NCBI GenBank assembly: GCA_002118135.1 | Contig: BDIU01000194.1 | Location: 124,001 to 188,000 of the forward strand | Source: Trebouxia sp. TZW2008 | Lineage: Eukaryota > Chlorophyta > Trebouxiophyceae > Trebouxiales > Trebouxiaceae | Length of the DNA stretch: 64,000 bases | Direction: 5' to 3' | In this document: piece after piece, positions 10,865 to 21,600 of the stretch | How the letters are laid out: every line of letters begins with the position of its first letter | How positions within the stretch are numbered: the first letter of the stretch is position 1 | Notes under the pieces: generated by a model | Seen by the model: only the letters and a program-made list of their open reading frames with translations | Told to the model about the DNA's origin: nothing | Databases searched by the model: none | Made by a program: the position numbers and the translations under genes

Positions 10865-13800
10865 ATGACGTTCGGGGCACTGAGAGATACAGTGGCTTCG
10901 CGGGCATCAACAAAACGAGACTGTGTGCGATCTCACTGCAACTGTCTATACTTCGACGGTGGTCAGGTAAGATTCTCATTGAGATCTCCTGTAGTGGAAT
11001 GAGCGGCAGCATGTTGCGCCACTTCCCTCTGACTGCGTTTGAATTGTACAGGAGTACGATGTAAGCCCACTGACCCTTTTCGGAAGAGGAGTGCACGAGC
11101 AGCGCGACCGGCTCCGTAGGCAGTTGCAGGCAGTCATTCACGCTAAGGACCGTCTCGATGCCGAACACACAGATCTGAAGAACTATGTGAAGGAGGAGGA
11201 AGCCATCAAGGCGGATCTGCAGAATAGTATGCGTACAACCCTTGCCAGCTTGGAGGTCTGTGATGCATGGCTGCACAGTCATAAGCAGGCTTTCTGTGCT
11301 TTGAATGGTTGCTCCAAGCATGAAGCTCGAATTGGCAGCTCATGGCTTGCATGTACGCAGGCAACAGAGCATAAGCTGACTGCTCAGCGCCAGTTGAGCG
11401 CCACAAGCATGTGTTACTCTGCACAGCTGCAGCAATTGCTGGCCGCTGCACAGAGGCACATTACCTACCTCAAAGTCGCAGGAGGCGTCTGCAGAGCTCA
11501 GCATGTGCACAGGGTATGTTCCGGTGATGCCAGGCTGCTTGTGTGCCTGCGCTTCAGGACTTCACTGTATTCTGCAGTGGAACGTGCACCAGATACATAA
11601 CAAGCAAAAATATCAGGAAATTTTTTGCGCATTTCTGTCATCAATACAGACAATCTGCTGAGTAAAGCGATTCGCCGCGCTACCTTCAGTCTTGCAGCGT
11701 TTGACTGCACTCTGGCGCTGTGCGTTAGTTAGCTTTGTATGGCACAGCAGTTTTGTTGATCAAATCGTCTTTACACCTGACCATCCTTGACAAATCATGC
11801 AATTGACATTCATGTGCAGTCCTGTTGCCTGCAATGCTGTGGTGCAGCGTCAGTCAGGGCATTCTTGTATGGCAGCACCTGACTTACATGCAGGTGTTGA
11901 ATCATGACAGATCTTGAATCATCTGCTTTGTAGTTCAGAGCATTTCGCAACTTTCAGTTCATTGACTGCAGGTCAATAGCCACATTAACTCAATAACAAT
12001 CTCTGCTGCAGGAGCATGACGCCAGCAAGGCTATTGTAGCCTTTGAGATTGAGATCGGTGGCCTGCAGTCAGATGTGGCTGCCTCATATGTTGAGATCAC
12101 TCACCTGCAGACAGATGTAGCTGCCTCCAACAACAGGTGCAAACTCTACCTTTCTGATCACAATATGTTTTGCTTGATAGATCAAACAGCACAGCAATTT
12201 GTGGTCCAAGACTAAACATGATCAGCAGAAGGGCGCTGCAGCTTGGCGACTTGCATGTAATCCTGTGCAATTTGGACATACGCTGTCATTGCGCCGCCCT
12301 TTCATGGCCTATCACAACAAAACAGCACTCATTCTATGTGAGGCAAATTGCATTTGTCCACTGTGCTAAACAGTTTGTACAATGTCTTCTTGTACTCGCT
12401 GCACACAGTTGCACTTCACCCATCATCTCTGCAACTTTTGTGTCAGTTGAGCACAAAGTTGATTGCATGTCCTTCATCTCCAATATAAGCACATTGGTTG
12501 GTCTGACGATCTCTGACTGTGTTGCCTTTCATGATCTGGTCTGGTACTGACTGATTGCCATGATACACAGATACAAGACAGCTGAAGCTGCTCTCAAGGC
12601 CAGTGAGCGTACAATGGATAGCCTCAACCAACAGCTCTCCTCACTACAGGTACAGCAGACCAAAGCGACACCCTCTGTTGAATGATGATTCAACGTAATT
12701 TTTTGTCACAAGCTCACAAGCACTCTGCAGCAAAAAGTTGCAAAAAACGTTTGATGCAGTGTCTGTACACAACAGACGCACGCAGGTGGAGCACCTGACA
12801 CAAACAACATGAGCGCATTCTGTTGCCGTGCTTGGATGTTCTGCACCATGTTATGCTGGCAACAACATCAAAGCGTTTTGCAGGCCATACAGAATGCGTG
12901 CACAATTGCTGTGCATGGTGTATGAGCTATTTCCATTGCAGGCACATCTGGTTATGTATCAAAGGACTAGCAGGCAGCAGCAGACACGTGCAGCTGCAGT
13001 CGAGGCTGATGCTCAAAAGCTGCAGTACACAGTGCTTAGTGCCAACGCTAAGGCAGCCCAAGCTCACTCTCGGGCACAGGTGCGTACCCAGGCAGTCGCA
13101 ACAGGGTTGCTGCTGCTTCACTCTACCAGTCTTATGCGTCCAATTGCATCGTGCTCTGCTCACATTGATATAGCTGTATCTGCCCAGCACAAGCAACCAA
13201 GGTAGTGAAGAACGCTTCTCCAGAAGCAATCAGAAAGGAGTACGACTTGGGGGTGTTTGCTTAGCCAGCAGTAAACAGTCCAGTGTGTGCTCATGTGATG
13301 CCGCTACCGGCCTTGTGCATCTATGCATGACACCTGTGAAGCGGCATTGAAATACATCGCTATTATTGTGCAGATGCTGCAAGATGCCCTGAAGGCTTCT
13401 GAGAGGGAGACATCGCAAGTGACGGCCATGTTGGAGATGGAGCAAAAGAGGAGCAGCAAAGCTGAGCAGGAGTTCAATGACCGCAATCCTGTTCTGAAAG
13501 GCCAGACCAACAGTGCAAGGGATGCACTTGCAGCTGCCACAAGCCATCACCAGGTATGCAAGGGAGTTTTCCTGTGCCTGTTCAACGTTGATGCCGCTAT
13601 TGATGCGCATACCCTTTTGGGTGCATGCCTGACAGGACATCTGTTCATGCCATTGGAGAAAAGCCTGCTGCATACTCGCTGCATTCAATAATATGCTGGC
13701 ACTGTAGCAAATGCAGCTTCAGATAGTCACTGAGTGTTTCTCCACGGCGCAGTGACTTAAGGTACTCATGAATGTTGAATAAAACGCTCCTGGCTCTGAG

Positions 13801-15648
13801 CTTCACAGCATGAGCATAGTCTGCTGGCCTAATGACTGCCTAGGCGATGCCATTGCAAAATGTCAAACAATGTCCCTTGCTGATATTGCAGAAGCAGCTA
13901 ATGGAAGCAGACAACAGGCTGACAAAGCTCCAAGCTGAAAACAAGGTCCTGAAGCAGAGGCTGCTAAAGCACAAGACACAAGCCAAGAGGTATGCGTTAC
14001 ATGGCCAGCTACTGCAGGCATACCTATCATTGACTTTGTCTCCAACCAGAGCTGCAGTCAGCTGCTATATTGTGGTCATGCTTGCTCATCATGTCGTAGT
14101 ACATACTGCCTGTGGATCTTGATTGCTTGGCCCCAGCGACCTCATACATGGATGACTGAATGACCTCATGAATGCATGAATGATGTAGGGAATGAATGAA
14201 GGAATGGTTGGATGAATGAATGAATGCTGGTGCCTTGCAGGGCTGTAGAGTCAGCAAGGCAAGAATCTGACGTTGCAGCACCTCAACGCACAGGGCGAGC
14301 TGCCACAGGCACTGACCAGCAGCAGGTGAGCGCCACATTTCTGCTGTAATGAGCATCAACATCTCATGCCCTAATCATGTCCTGTGATCGCTCTGTTTTA
14401 CCAGAAAGGTTCAGGCAGACTCACCTGACATCATAGCATTACTGATATTGCTCAGCAGGGCAAATTTGTCAATACATACGCCGCAGCTAGACACTGTCGA
14501 CTTCCTAAACCAATGCCAGGTTCTGTTGACATGAAATGCACAATACAGGAGCAAAAAGATGAAGCTGGCAAGAAGCTGGTTGTGCACAAGGCAGCTGCCA
14601 AGCTGGATGCGGCACAGACGCTGCAGGAAAAGAAGTGCGTCAGGCTGCTGGCAGCAGTAGCACAGCAGGAGAATGCTGGCGCTGAAGCTCTACTGAACAT
14701 CAAGGAGCAGCCCAAGTCACCTGCCAACAAGCACAAGTAAGGCTAAGAGTCACTATGCACAGTGTCCTCGCTGACAGGCACAAGTAAGGGCAAGAAACAC
14801 AGTGCATAGCATCCTGGCTGAGAGCCACAAGACAAGCGCAAAAAACACACTGCATAGCATCCTTGCCGACAAGCACTGGCGAGAAACACATCACATTGCA
14901 TTGCATAGTTCTCTTGCTGCCAAGCACAAGTAAAAGAAAGTGCCGCTGTGCATGAGCATGCATGCTTCCTGTAGCATTTGCTTATGTCACTGCCCACCTG
15001 CCCCAAGCTTCTGCAAGTAGCTGCTGTGATGATGGGACTTGCATCTGAGGTTGCTTGAGCGGGGCAGTGCATGCGACTTGAGCACCGCGATTGGGGCTTT
15101 GAGGCTGTAGCTGCTGTGACAATTTGGTCTATGTTGCGCTATCAGGCAACTGCATGATTGCATTCACACTGTGCAAGTCTAGTCGATATATGCAGGTGCC
15201 AGTCTCTGCTTCATGAGACAAACAGGGGCAAGGACACAGCTGCTGCAGAACAGCAGCATTACCAGCGAACCAAGCAGACATCCCTTGCAGCACCTGCAAG
15301 TGGCAACGCTGGTGATGTTCGCTCTGTGCAGCCTTCCTCACAGGTTGCTTGTGCCAATCAAGGAACACAAGCACCCGACGCAAGTCGTGCAGCTCAGGTG
15401 TGTCCAGTATCCATGTTTGGCCGCTGTGATTCATGATGCCATGCCAACGCAACTTGCAGTTGGAGCAGTCTGATCATGTGCCGGGTTCTGTTTCTGCTGC
15501 GCGAGTGCAACCGCACCTCACAACAAGCAAAGCTGTCTGTGTTGATTGCAAGCTACAACATTACCATGGGGTACACCGTCTTGTGTTGTCCAAATCGTGC
15601 CTGAGCCATCATCTGATGCAGTCAGTTCATGTCAGCAATCAAATTTGA
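10865..15648 (+). CDS. Coiled-coil protein, 11 exons, about 529 aa
   Basis: Family not recognised. Exons: 10865-10966, 11052-11255, 12012-12136, 12571-12649, 12942-13079, 13374-13553, 13892-13989, 14241-14325, 14549-14736, 15196-15397, 15460-15648. They total 1590 nt, and every junction keeps phase. The first 50 residues contain a Cys/His cluster (CVRSHCNC) and SPLTLFGRG. Long heptad-like helices follow, in order: QRDRLRRQLQAV, KASERTMDSLNQQL, KASERETSQVTAMLEME, and KQLMEADNRLTKLQAEN with KQRLLKHK. Exons 4 and 6 share KASER, which suggests internal repetition. The tail is Q/A/S-rich. A structural or scaffold role fits the coiled coils; nothing more specific is visible. The last exon is the least certain. 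Confidence 0.75.
14150..14230. repeat. GAAT/GATGAAT simple repeat
   Basis: Imperfect GAATGAATGA tandem in the intron before exon 8 of the coiled-coil gene. Confidence 0.75.
14722..14945 (+). repeat. Tandem repeats carrying a copied splice donor
   Basis: The end of exon 9 with its donor (AAGCACAA|GTAAG) is followed by four imperfect units of about 50 bp. Each unit holds GCCAAGCACAAG-like sequence and then CATAGCATCCT-like sequence. Two of them (near 14780 and 14928) keep CACAAGTAA intact. The first donor (14737) is the one that joins in phase to exon 10. Confidence 0.75.
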
Positions 15649-15831
15649 GGCACAACATCACTTGGCTGCAGAGTTTTGCATCCCCCACTTCCCCTGGTGG
15701 AGAACCACTCAAGCCACGCACGGCCTTTAGCCGCCCACATAAAACTTTCTCAATAGCAACACATTCTTAGCGCAGCCCACACAAATTGCATTGCAACCTC
15801 CGCAGAGTTGTGCACATTATGTGGGCACCTA

Positions 15832-15882
15832 TGTAATGTCAGAGCCCTTGTCACCGCTGCTTGCCTGGGTGCTTCCCTGTAA
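15832..15882 (+). terminator. Two candidate TGTAA poly(A) signals
   Basis: TGTAA at 15832-15836 and again at 15878-15882, about 185 and 230 bp after the stop of the coiled-coil gene and just before the kinase start. Confidence 0.45.
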
Positions 15883-15919
15883 CAGTTGCATGCACTAGCA
15901 GCAGTATGTGACTTGTGAT

Positions 15920-18900
15920 ATGTTGCTGCAGTCGGCTCTCATCCATGCGACTTTTCAGTTCTTCACAACTCAGTTTGGACGCAAGAAGCTGCCCTTGAAG
16001 ACTGAACAGGTGAGATCAGTCTGCGGCTGCACAAGCACTAAACAGCAAAATCACATTTTTCTCGGCTAATAGCAATTTGTTTGCCGGTCAGCTCCATTGC
16101 AGCATTCATAAATGCTTCACTCGCTAAAGCTTGCAATGCTGAGCAGTGTCCTGAGCACGCAACCAATCAGACATGCTGTGGGCCGAATCATGCAGTGTCA
16201 TGCTGTACCCAGCTTGTCCTGCTCTGCATGTGGGCCTGAATGCTGAGACCTTGCCAATATCTGCCTTGAGTGTTCCAGCCAACCTCTTGCCAGACAAACA
16301 TTGCGGTCTGCCTGACACATCATTCATACTCGCCATACAAACTTGTCCAACCATATTCAGATTGTGCTCCAAAAGCCCAAATATCGATTGTGTCTGTGCA
16401 GCTCTTGTCTCAGGAGTTTGAGCCAACTGCAAAAAGCAGGTATGAGCAGAAGCATGGCAAAGCAATGTCAGGGCTATGGGGATGGGAGGCCAAGTACTGT
16501 CCTGCTGTGCGGGTGCTGCGGAAGGATGACAAGTACCAAACGGGCTTTCTGGGCAAGGGCTGCAATGCATCTGTGCAATAGTAAGTAACTGCTAAACTTT
16601 TGATGCTGGCTCAATGTAAGCACGCAGCTCTGTTGACCCCAAACTGAAGGCATGCCGATAAGCTTGGCTCAAAGTCATGATGCCCCATTTGACGTGGAAG
16701 CAGGCCCTATTGCCAACCAGTATGTGGTGCGTCTGACCAGGGACTCTAGACTCTTGAATCCTGACTGACTTACACAATCACATTACAAAGTCTGACCCGT
16801 TTACTCACCTTGGAGTCCACGCCTTGCTTGACAAACTGGACAACAATATGCGTTGAAGCGGAAGACAGTCTGGGAGTACATCTTGTACGCTCAGCTTGAG
16901 TTGCTGGTGCCTTTGCATACAAAATTGTGATGCTTGTGCAGCTGCCTGCTCTAAATCCTGGCTCTAGCTCATGCCTGTCCCATCTTCAACATTTACGCGC
17001 TTTCTAGTGAGCTTCCGCAACCCTGATAGGTGCATACAGAAGCAATGCCTCTAGTCAAACCTGTCCAAAACCATCTTGTGCTAATACAAGTGCTTGTCTG
17101 CAGTGGAGAAATCATGTTGGCAGACAACACTGTGAGGCCATGTGCGCTGAAGAAGCTGAAGTACGATTGCCCCCTTTCAAGAACAAAGGCTCACCATGAG
17201 CTTGTAGCCCTGAAGGCAGTGAAAGGAATGCCTCTGCTGGTGCAGTGCTTGGCAGCTCTCATTCACTCAGACGACAAGGGAAAGCCGTGGCTTGTGCTGG
17301 CAATGGAGTAAGCACTTTCCCTGCTTGCTATGGTTGCCGTCCATGCTGAAATCTGCACTGGTACTCAGTGCATCACCATATGCAACAGCCCTGAAGGAGT
17401 TTGCGGCAATGCTGCTGCTGGTGCAATGCTTGGCAGCTCCTATTCACTCAGACATTAAGGGAAAGCAGTGGCTTGTCCGTACCATGGAGTGAGTGCCTTC
17501 TCTGCATGCTGTAGTGACTGCCCATGTTGGAACCTGCACTGCTACCCAGTGCATCACCATATGCAACACCTCTGAAGGCATGTCTAGCAAAGAATCCTGC
17601 TGGTCCAATGCCTGGCAGCTCTTACTCACTCAGACAGCCAGGGAACGCAGTGGCTTGTCCTTGCAGTGCAGTAAATACCTTATCTGCTTGCTAGTACAGT
17701 AAACTCTCTTTGTAATGACCGCTTTGGTCACCAAGAAATTTGTCCTTACATCAAATTGTCCTTACTCAGAGGGACCACTGCAGTCAGGATGCAGTGATTG
17801 GTACCCAATGGCGTTGTCCTTACATCGAGGTTGTCCTTACATCGGTTGTCCTTACAAAGAGAGTTTACTGTATCATTGACAATGCTGGCACTGCCACTTT
17901 TCACCAGCCGTTGTCTACTTGGCTGCTGTCTTGCATGCTGGTTTAATGCGTGGCAGCATTCATTTACAAAATCGGAAAGGGAACGCAGTGGCTTGGCCTG
18001 GCATCAGAGTCATTATTTTTGTGCAAGCTACAATTGTTGTGCATGCTGGCACCTGCACTCCTACTGTTATAGGTACCTTGCTTGCAGGACGTCCCTTGCT
18101 GGTGAAATGTTTTGCAGCCCTTTCTCACACAGACAGCAAGGGAGATCAGTGGCTCATAATGCTTGATTGCTGCAGGTATGCCCCAGGCCTTGATTTGCAA
18201 GAGGCTGTGGTCCAGATTACCAAGGAGCTGCCAGTTGCAGCGGTGTCCCAGAAACTGAAAATCATGGAGCAGCTTTTCATGGTGAGCTTTGAAGCTGGGC
18301 CCTATCTTCTCTGTATATGGCAGAAGACAGCAATTACCTTCTGCCTTGCTGGTCCATGGCAGCCTGGCAAATGAGCTTTTGTCTGGAACATCATTCATAC
18401 CTCGTGACATTGAAATACTGCATGCCACTCAGAGCTTCTTGATGCATGAGGGTGCTGCTGCATCACGTGCTCTGAAATCACTTCGCATTGATGCCTAGTG
18501 AGTCTGTCACATCCTGCTGTGACTGTCTTGGTGCATGTGGCATTTGATGCATGCAGCATGTGCTGCAGCATGAGCTACAGGTTCAGTTGATTGCCAAGCT
18601 GTCACTACTGGTGTCCTGTGTCATCATTGACACCTTCTGAGCCTGAGCTATTGCATGCTCAGAAATTCTGCATGTGGCATTTGCTGCAACTAAGACGCAA
18701 TCTACAAGCTCATCTTGGTTTGCTGCGTTGCAGACTGCTCCCAGCATGCTGCATAGACTTTCTAGATGCGTGTGGCGTTTGCTTCAGCATGATCTTTGGA
18801 CTGACTTGAATTTGATGTGTTGCAGGCTGCTGCCAGCATGCATGCTGTGGGCAGGGGCCACAATGACATCAAGCCTGAACAGTGCCAAGTTCTGCTGCAT

Positions 18901-20260
18901 GGCTCTGGAGCCAATGCAACATGCAGGCTGGTTGACGTTGGCAGTAGCACTACTCACAAAGGTACACTTGACTGTTGCATTGCAGTGATTCGTGATTGCA
19001 TCATGTATGTAGGACCTGCCAGAGTGACTATGCCCTATTGAGCAGTGTTGTTGGTGGCCAGTTCATGTGACATCGGCGACGCTCTTGTTTGAAATGCTGA
19101 ACTGCAACTTTCACTGTGAAGAGGCAGTGTGTGGCCATGTAGAGCTATCAGTGTGCGCTGTCTGCGTGTGCCTTCCTGCTTGGATCGCTGATTTGATCCC
19201 TTTTGTGCAACAGCCACAAGCAGTGTCTGTCTCAAAATCATGTTGTGTTACATCACAACGACCTGACGTGCATTCAGTCTGTTCTGTCTGGTGCAGGGAG
19301 AAGTGATGAGTTGCCCCTGAACATGTGCATCTCGCCAAGCTTTGCAAGTCCTGAGATGGTGAAGGCCAACACACCCAAGAGGGACCCAGCTGCTCTTATC
19401 GACACATGCATGCATGACATGTGGTCCCTGGGCTGTATGCTGGTGTGGCTGCTGACTGGCAAAGACCTGATTGTCATTGGCGGCCATACTGACCCTGAGA
19501 AGTGCCTTTTGGCAACTGTAGCCATCCATGACAAATGGGTGAGCCTCACATGCATGCTTTTCTCTGTACTATGCTGGTGAAGCACATCTGCCTCATGTGC
19601 GCTGAAAACCCTGATTAGTCCTGATCGGCCAACTCAACCCCCAGGTGTGCCTGGAGGCAACTGTAGCAGTCCATGACAATCGGGCAAGGCAAGCTTGCAT
19701 GCTTTCCTAGATATACAGATAGTGAAATTACACATACGAGCAGGTGTGCTAGGTGTGTGATTCAACTCTTGTCTTGCTTGCCACTGCACAGCCCTTTGCC
19801 AATGAAGCACACCTGCCGCATCTGCAAATCTCAATCCATACTTAGCTCAAAAGCCTGTAGCAGATATGACAACTGTGTAAGCCTCACTTACATGCTTTGC
19901 TGTGCACAATGCTGTGCCTGCATTGTGCACAGCAACCTCTTACCACCTATAAGCGCCGCTCACACTTAAATCACTGCTCCTCTTGAGAGTAGCTGGCATC
20001 AGTGTTGTGGTACATGGCTTTGACTCCCACCGACAAGACAACCACCTGGGTCTGCTTTGAGTGCAGCCAACCACTTGTTGCAGGCAGCCAACAGGAGCAG
20101 TAGTGCTGGCAAAGACCTGCTGAACTGCATCCACAGCGCAGTGGGGGACTCCCACACGTCAAGCACTTTGGCCCAACTGGTCATGCAGCTGTTGGAGCCT
20201 GACATGCATCAGCGACCCACAGCGCCAGAAGCTTTGACCCTCCTCCGCTCCATCATGTAG
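15920..20260 (+). CDS. Atypical protein kinase-like protein, 7 exons, about 377 aa
   Basis: Exons: 15920-16009, 16402-16580, 17104-17307, 18176-18281, 18826-18961, 19297-19538, 20084-20260; 1134 nt, in phase throughout. Kinase landmarks in order: glycine loop GKGCNASV, split across exons 2 and 3; VAIK-like CALKKLK; alpha-C ELVAL; hinge LAMEYAPGLDL, made by joining exons 3 and 4; catalytic loop GHNDIKPEQ; DFG position DVG; SPSFASPEM for APE; DMWSLGCML; and a final HQRPTAPEAL, the usual domain end. The catalytic loop is non-canonical. HRD reads HND, so the Arg is missing, and the metal-binding Asn after KPE is Gln, so it may be weak or a pseudokinase. The ATG at 15920 overlaps a perfect acceptor, so the N-terminus could lie further upstream. 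Confidence 0.82.
17320..18175 (+). repeat. Four decaying copies of kinase exon 3
   Basis: The exon 3 block (CTGCTGGTGCAGTGCTTGGCAGC ... GGAAAGCCGTGGCTTG ... ATGGA|GT) recurs near 17407-17490, 17600-17672, 17945-18000 (short) and 18088-18175. The second copy keeps CAG acceptor, open frame and GTGAGT donor in the same phase (AALKEF... to VRTME). The last copy runs open into exon 4. Order and strand are conserved. Confidence 0.85.
17697..17870. mobile_element. 174-bp MITE with CAGTAAACTCTCTTTGTAA ends, TA target duplication
   Basis: The ends are inverted repeats: CAGTAAACTCTCTTTGTAA at 17697 and its reverse complement ending at 17870. Both are flanked by TA (17695-17696 and 17871-17872). Terminal CAGT and TA duplication are typical of Tc1/mariner and pogo/Tigger elements. 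The interior has three TTGTCCTTACATC-like subrepeats and no coding capacity, so it is non-autonomous. It lies in a kinase intron, among copied exon fragments. Confidence 0.85.
19640..19905 (+). repeat. Two degenerate copies of the end of kinase exon 6
   Basis: The real exon end (CAACTGTAGCCATCCATGACAAATGG|GTGAGCC) is echoed near 19655-19710 (GCAACTGTAGCAGTCCATGACAAT) and near 19862-19905 (ATATGACAACTGTGTAAGCCTCACTTACATGCTTT). The copies include the donor and the first bases of the intron. Confidence 0.7.
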
Positions 20261-21015
20261 ACAGTTGTCTTTAGGGAGTTGACGCTCTCTACAGCGCCAG
20301 AAGTTTGTATTCCATCATGTAGACGGTTGTCTGTCTTTAGGGACTGCAAGCAATCTACAGCGCCAGACCCTCCTCCACTCCATCATGTAGACAGCTGTCC
20401 CTAGGCAGCTCAAGTACTCGCACCTCCCATAGCATCAAGTCACCACAAATAGACAGCTGCCCCTAGCAAAACAGCACCTGGCTCTGACAGAGTGAAGTTG
20501 TCATGTAGACAGCTGCCCTTTGGCAATTCATGCGCCTTGTGCTTCAAGGAAAGCAAGTCCTCGTATTCACAGCTACTCCTCAGCAGCCAACTGTCCCATG
20601 CTCCAAGATGAGTCTAACATGCAGCAGCGACCCACAGCGGCAGAAGCTTTGATCCTCTGCTCCATCATGTAGGCAGTCATTTCTAGGCAGTTCAATCAAT
20701 GTACAGCGCCAGAAGCTTTGACCCTCCTTCGCTCTATTGTGCTGACAGCTGTCCTTAGGCACTGAAGCGCTGTATCCTCCAACACAGTCAAGCCACAAAG
20801 GATACCGCTTGACCACTCCAGAAGCTTTGACCCTCCTGCGCTCCATCGTGTAGACAGCTGCCACCAGGCCGTGCAAGCTCCTCACAGTGCAGAAGCTGCA
20901 ACCCTCCTCCATTTCATCGTGCAGACAACTGGCCCAACGCAATTCAGCATGCTACAGCGCCAGAAGCTTTGACCCTTTTACGCTTCATCGTGTGGACAGC
21001 TGCCCTTAGGCAGCT
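20219..21015 (+). repeat. About ten tandem copies of the kinase stop-codon region
   Basis: The last codons and stop of the kinase (CAGCGCCAGAAGCTTTGACC ... CTCCATCATGTAG ... CAGCTGTCCTTAGG) recur near 20292, 20356, 20440, 20500, 20632, 20703, 20815, 20887 and 20952. The units are 65-125 bp apart and imperfect. They start with the real terminal exon and extend through the 3' flank. Confidence 0.85.
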
Positions 21016-21039
21016 TAGGCAATCTGTCCACTGACACAG

Positions 21040-21475
21040 TTGCACTGACAGATTAGCCCCTTGTCACAGTACACAGCTCCTGGGAGTAGCAGTACATGGG
21101 ACACAGCTTCTGTCTCAGTGCGCAATGCCTGGTACAGTATACTGCAGCTGGCATAGTACCTGGCACAGTACACAGGACAAAGTGTCTGGCACAGTCCAGA
21201 GTGCCTGATACAGACCATCGCACCTAGCACAAAACATAGCGCTTGGCACAGGTCAGCGTGCCTGGTTACGTCCACAGCGCCTGGCACAGTGCTTGGCCTT
21301 GTGCCTAGCAGCTGGCGTAGTGCAGAGTGTTTGCTACAGCATGCAGCCCCTGACACACTCAACAGAGGCTGAGACAGCACAGAGCGTCTGGCACAGTACA
21401 CAGTGCCTGGTGCATTTCACACTGCCTGGTACATTAACCCATCGCCTAGCCCACTACACAGTGCCTGCCACTGGG
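21040..21475. repeat. CTGGCACAGT-rich short tandem array
   Basis: Some twenty imperfect units of 18-24 bp carry CCTGGCACAGT, CTGGTACAGT or CACAGCGCCT. It follows directly after the kinase stop-codon array and may have grown from it. Confidence 0.75.
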
Positions 21476-21600
21476 TCAGCCAGCTCTTGACTCATGTCTT
21501 CAAAACCTCAACCACAGAAGACAGTGCAAAGCCTTGTCTGCGAGTCTGGTGCCCCAGAAATCTGAGCAGACCTTTCTGGTAGTGAAGGCTCGCCAAACAG

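Noticed and set aside
11256..11600. 169-aa continuation of coiled-coil exon 2
   Set aside because: The frame past 11255 loses the heptad pattern, and the GTCTGT donor joins exon 3 in phase. It is intron read-through.
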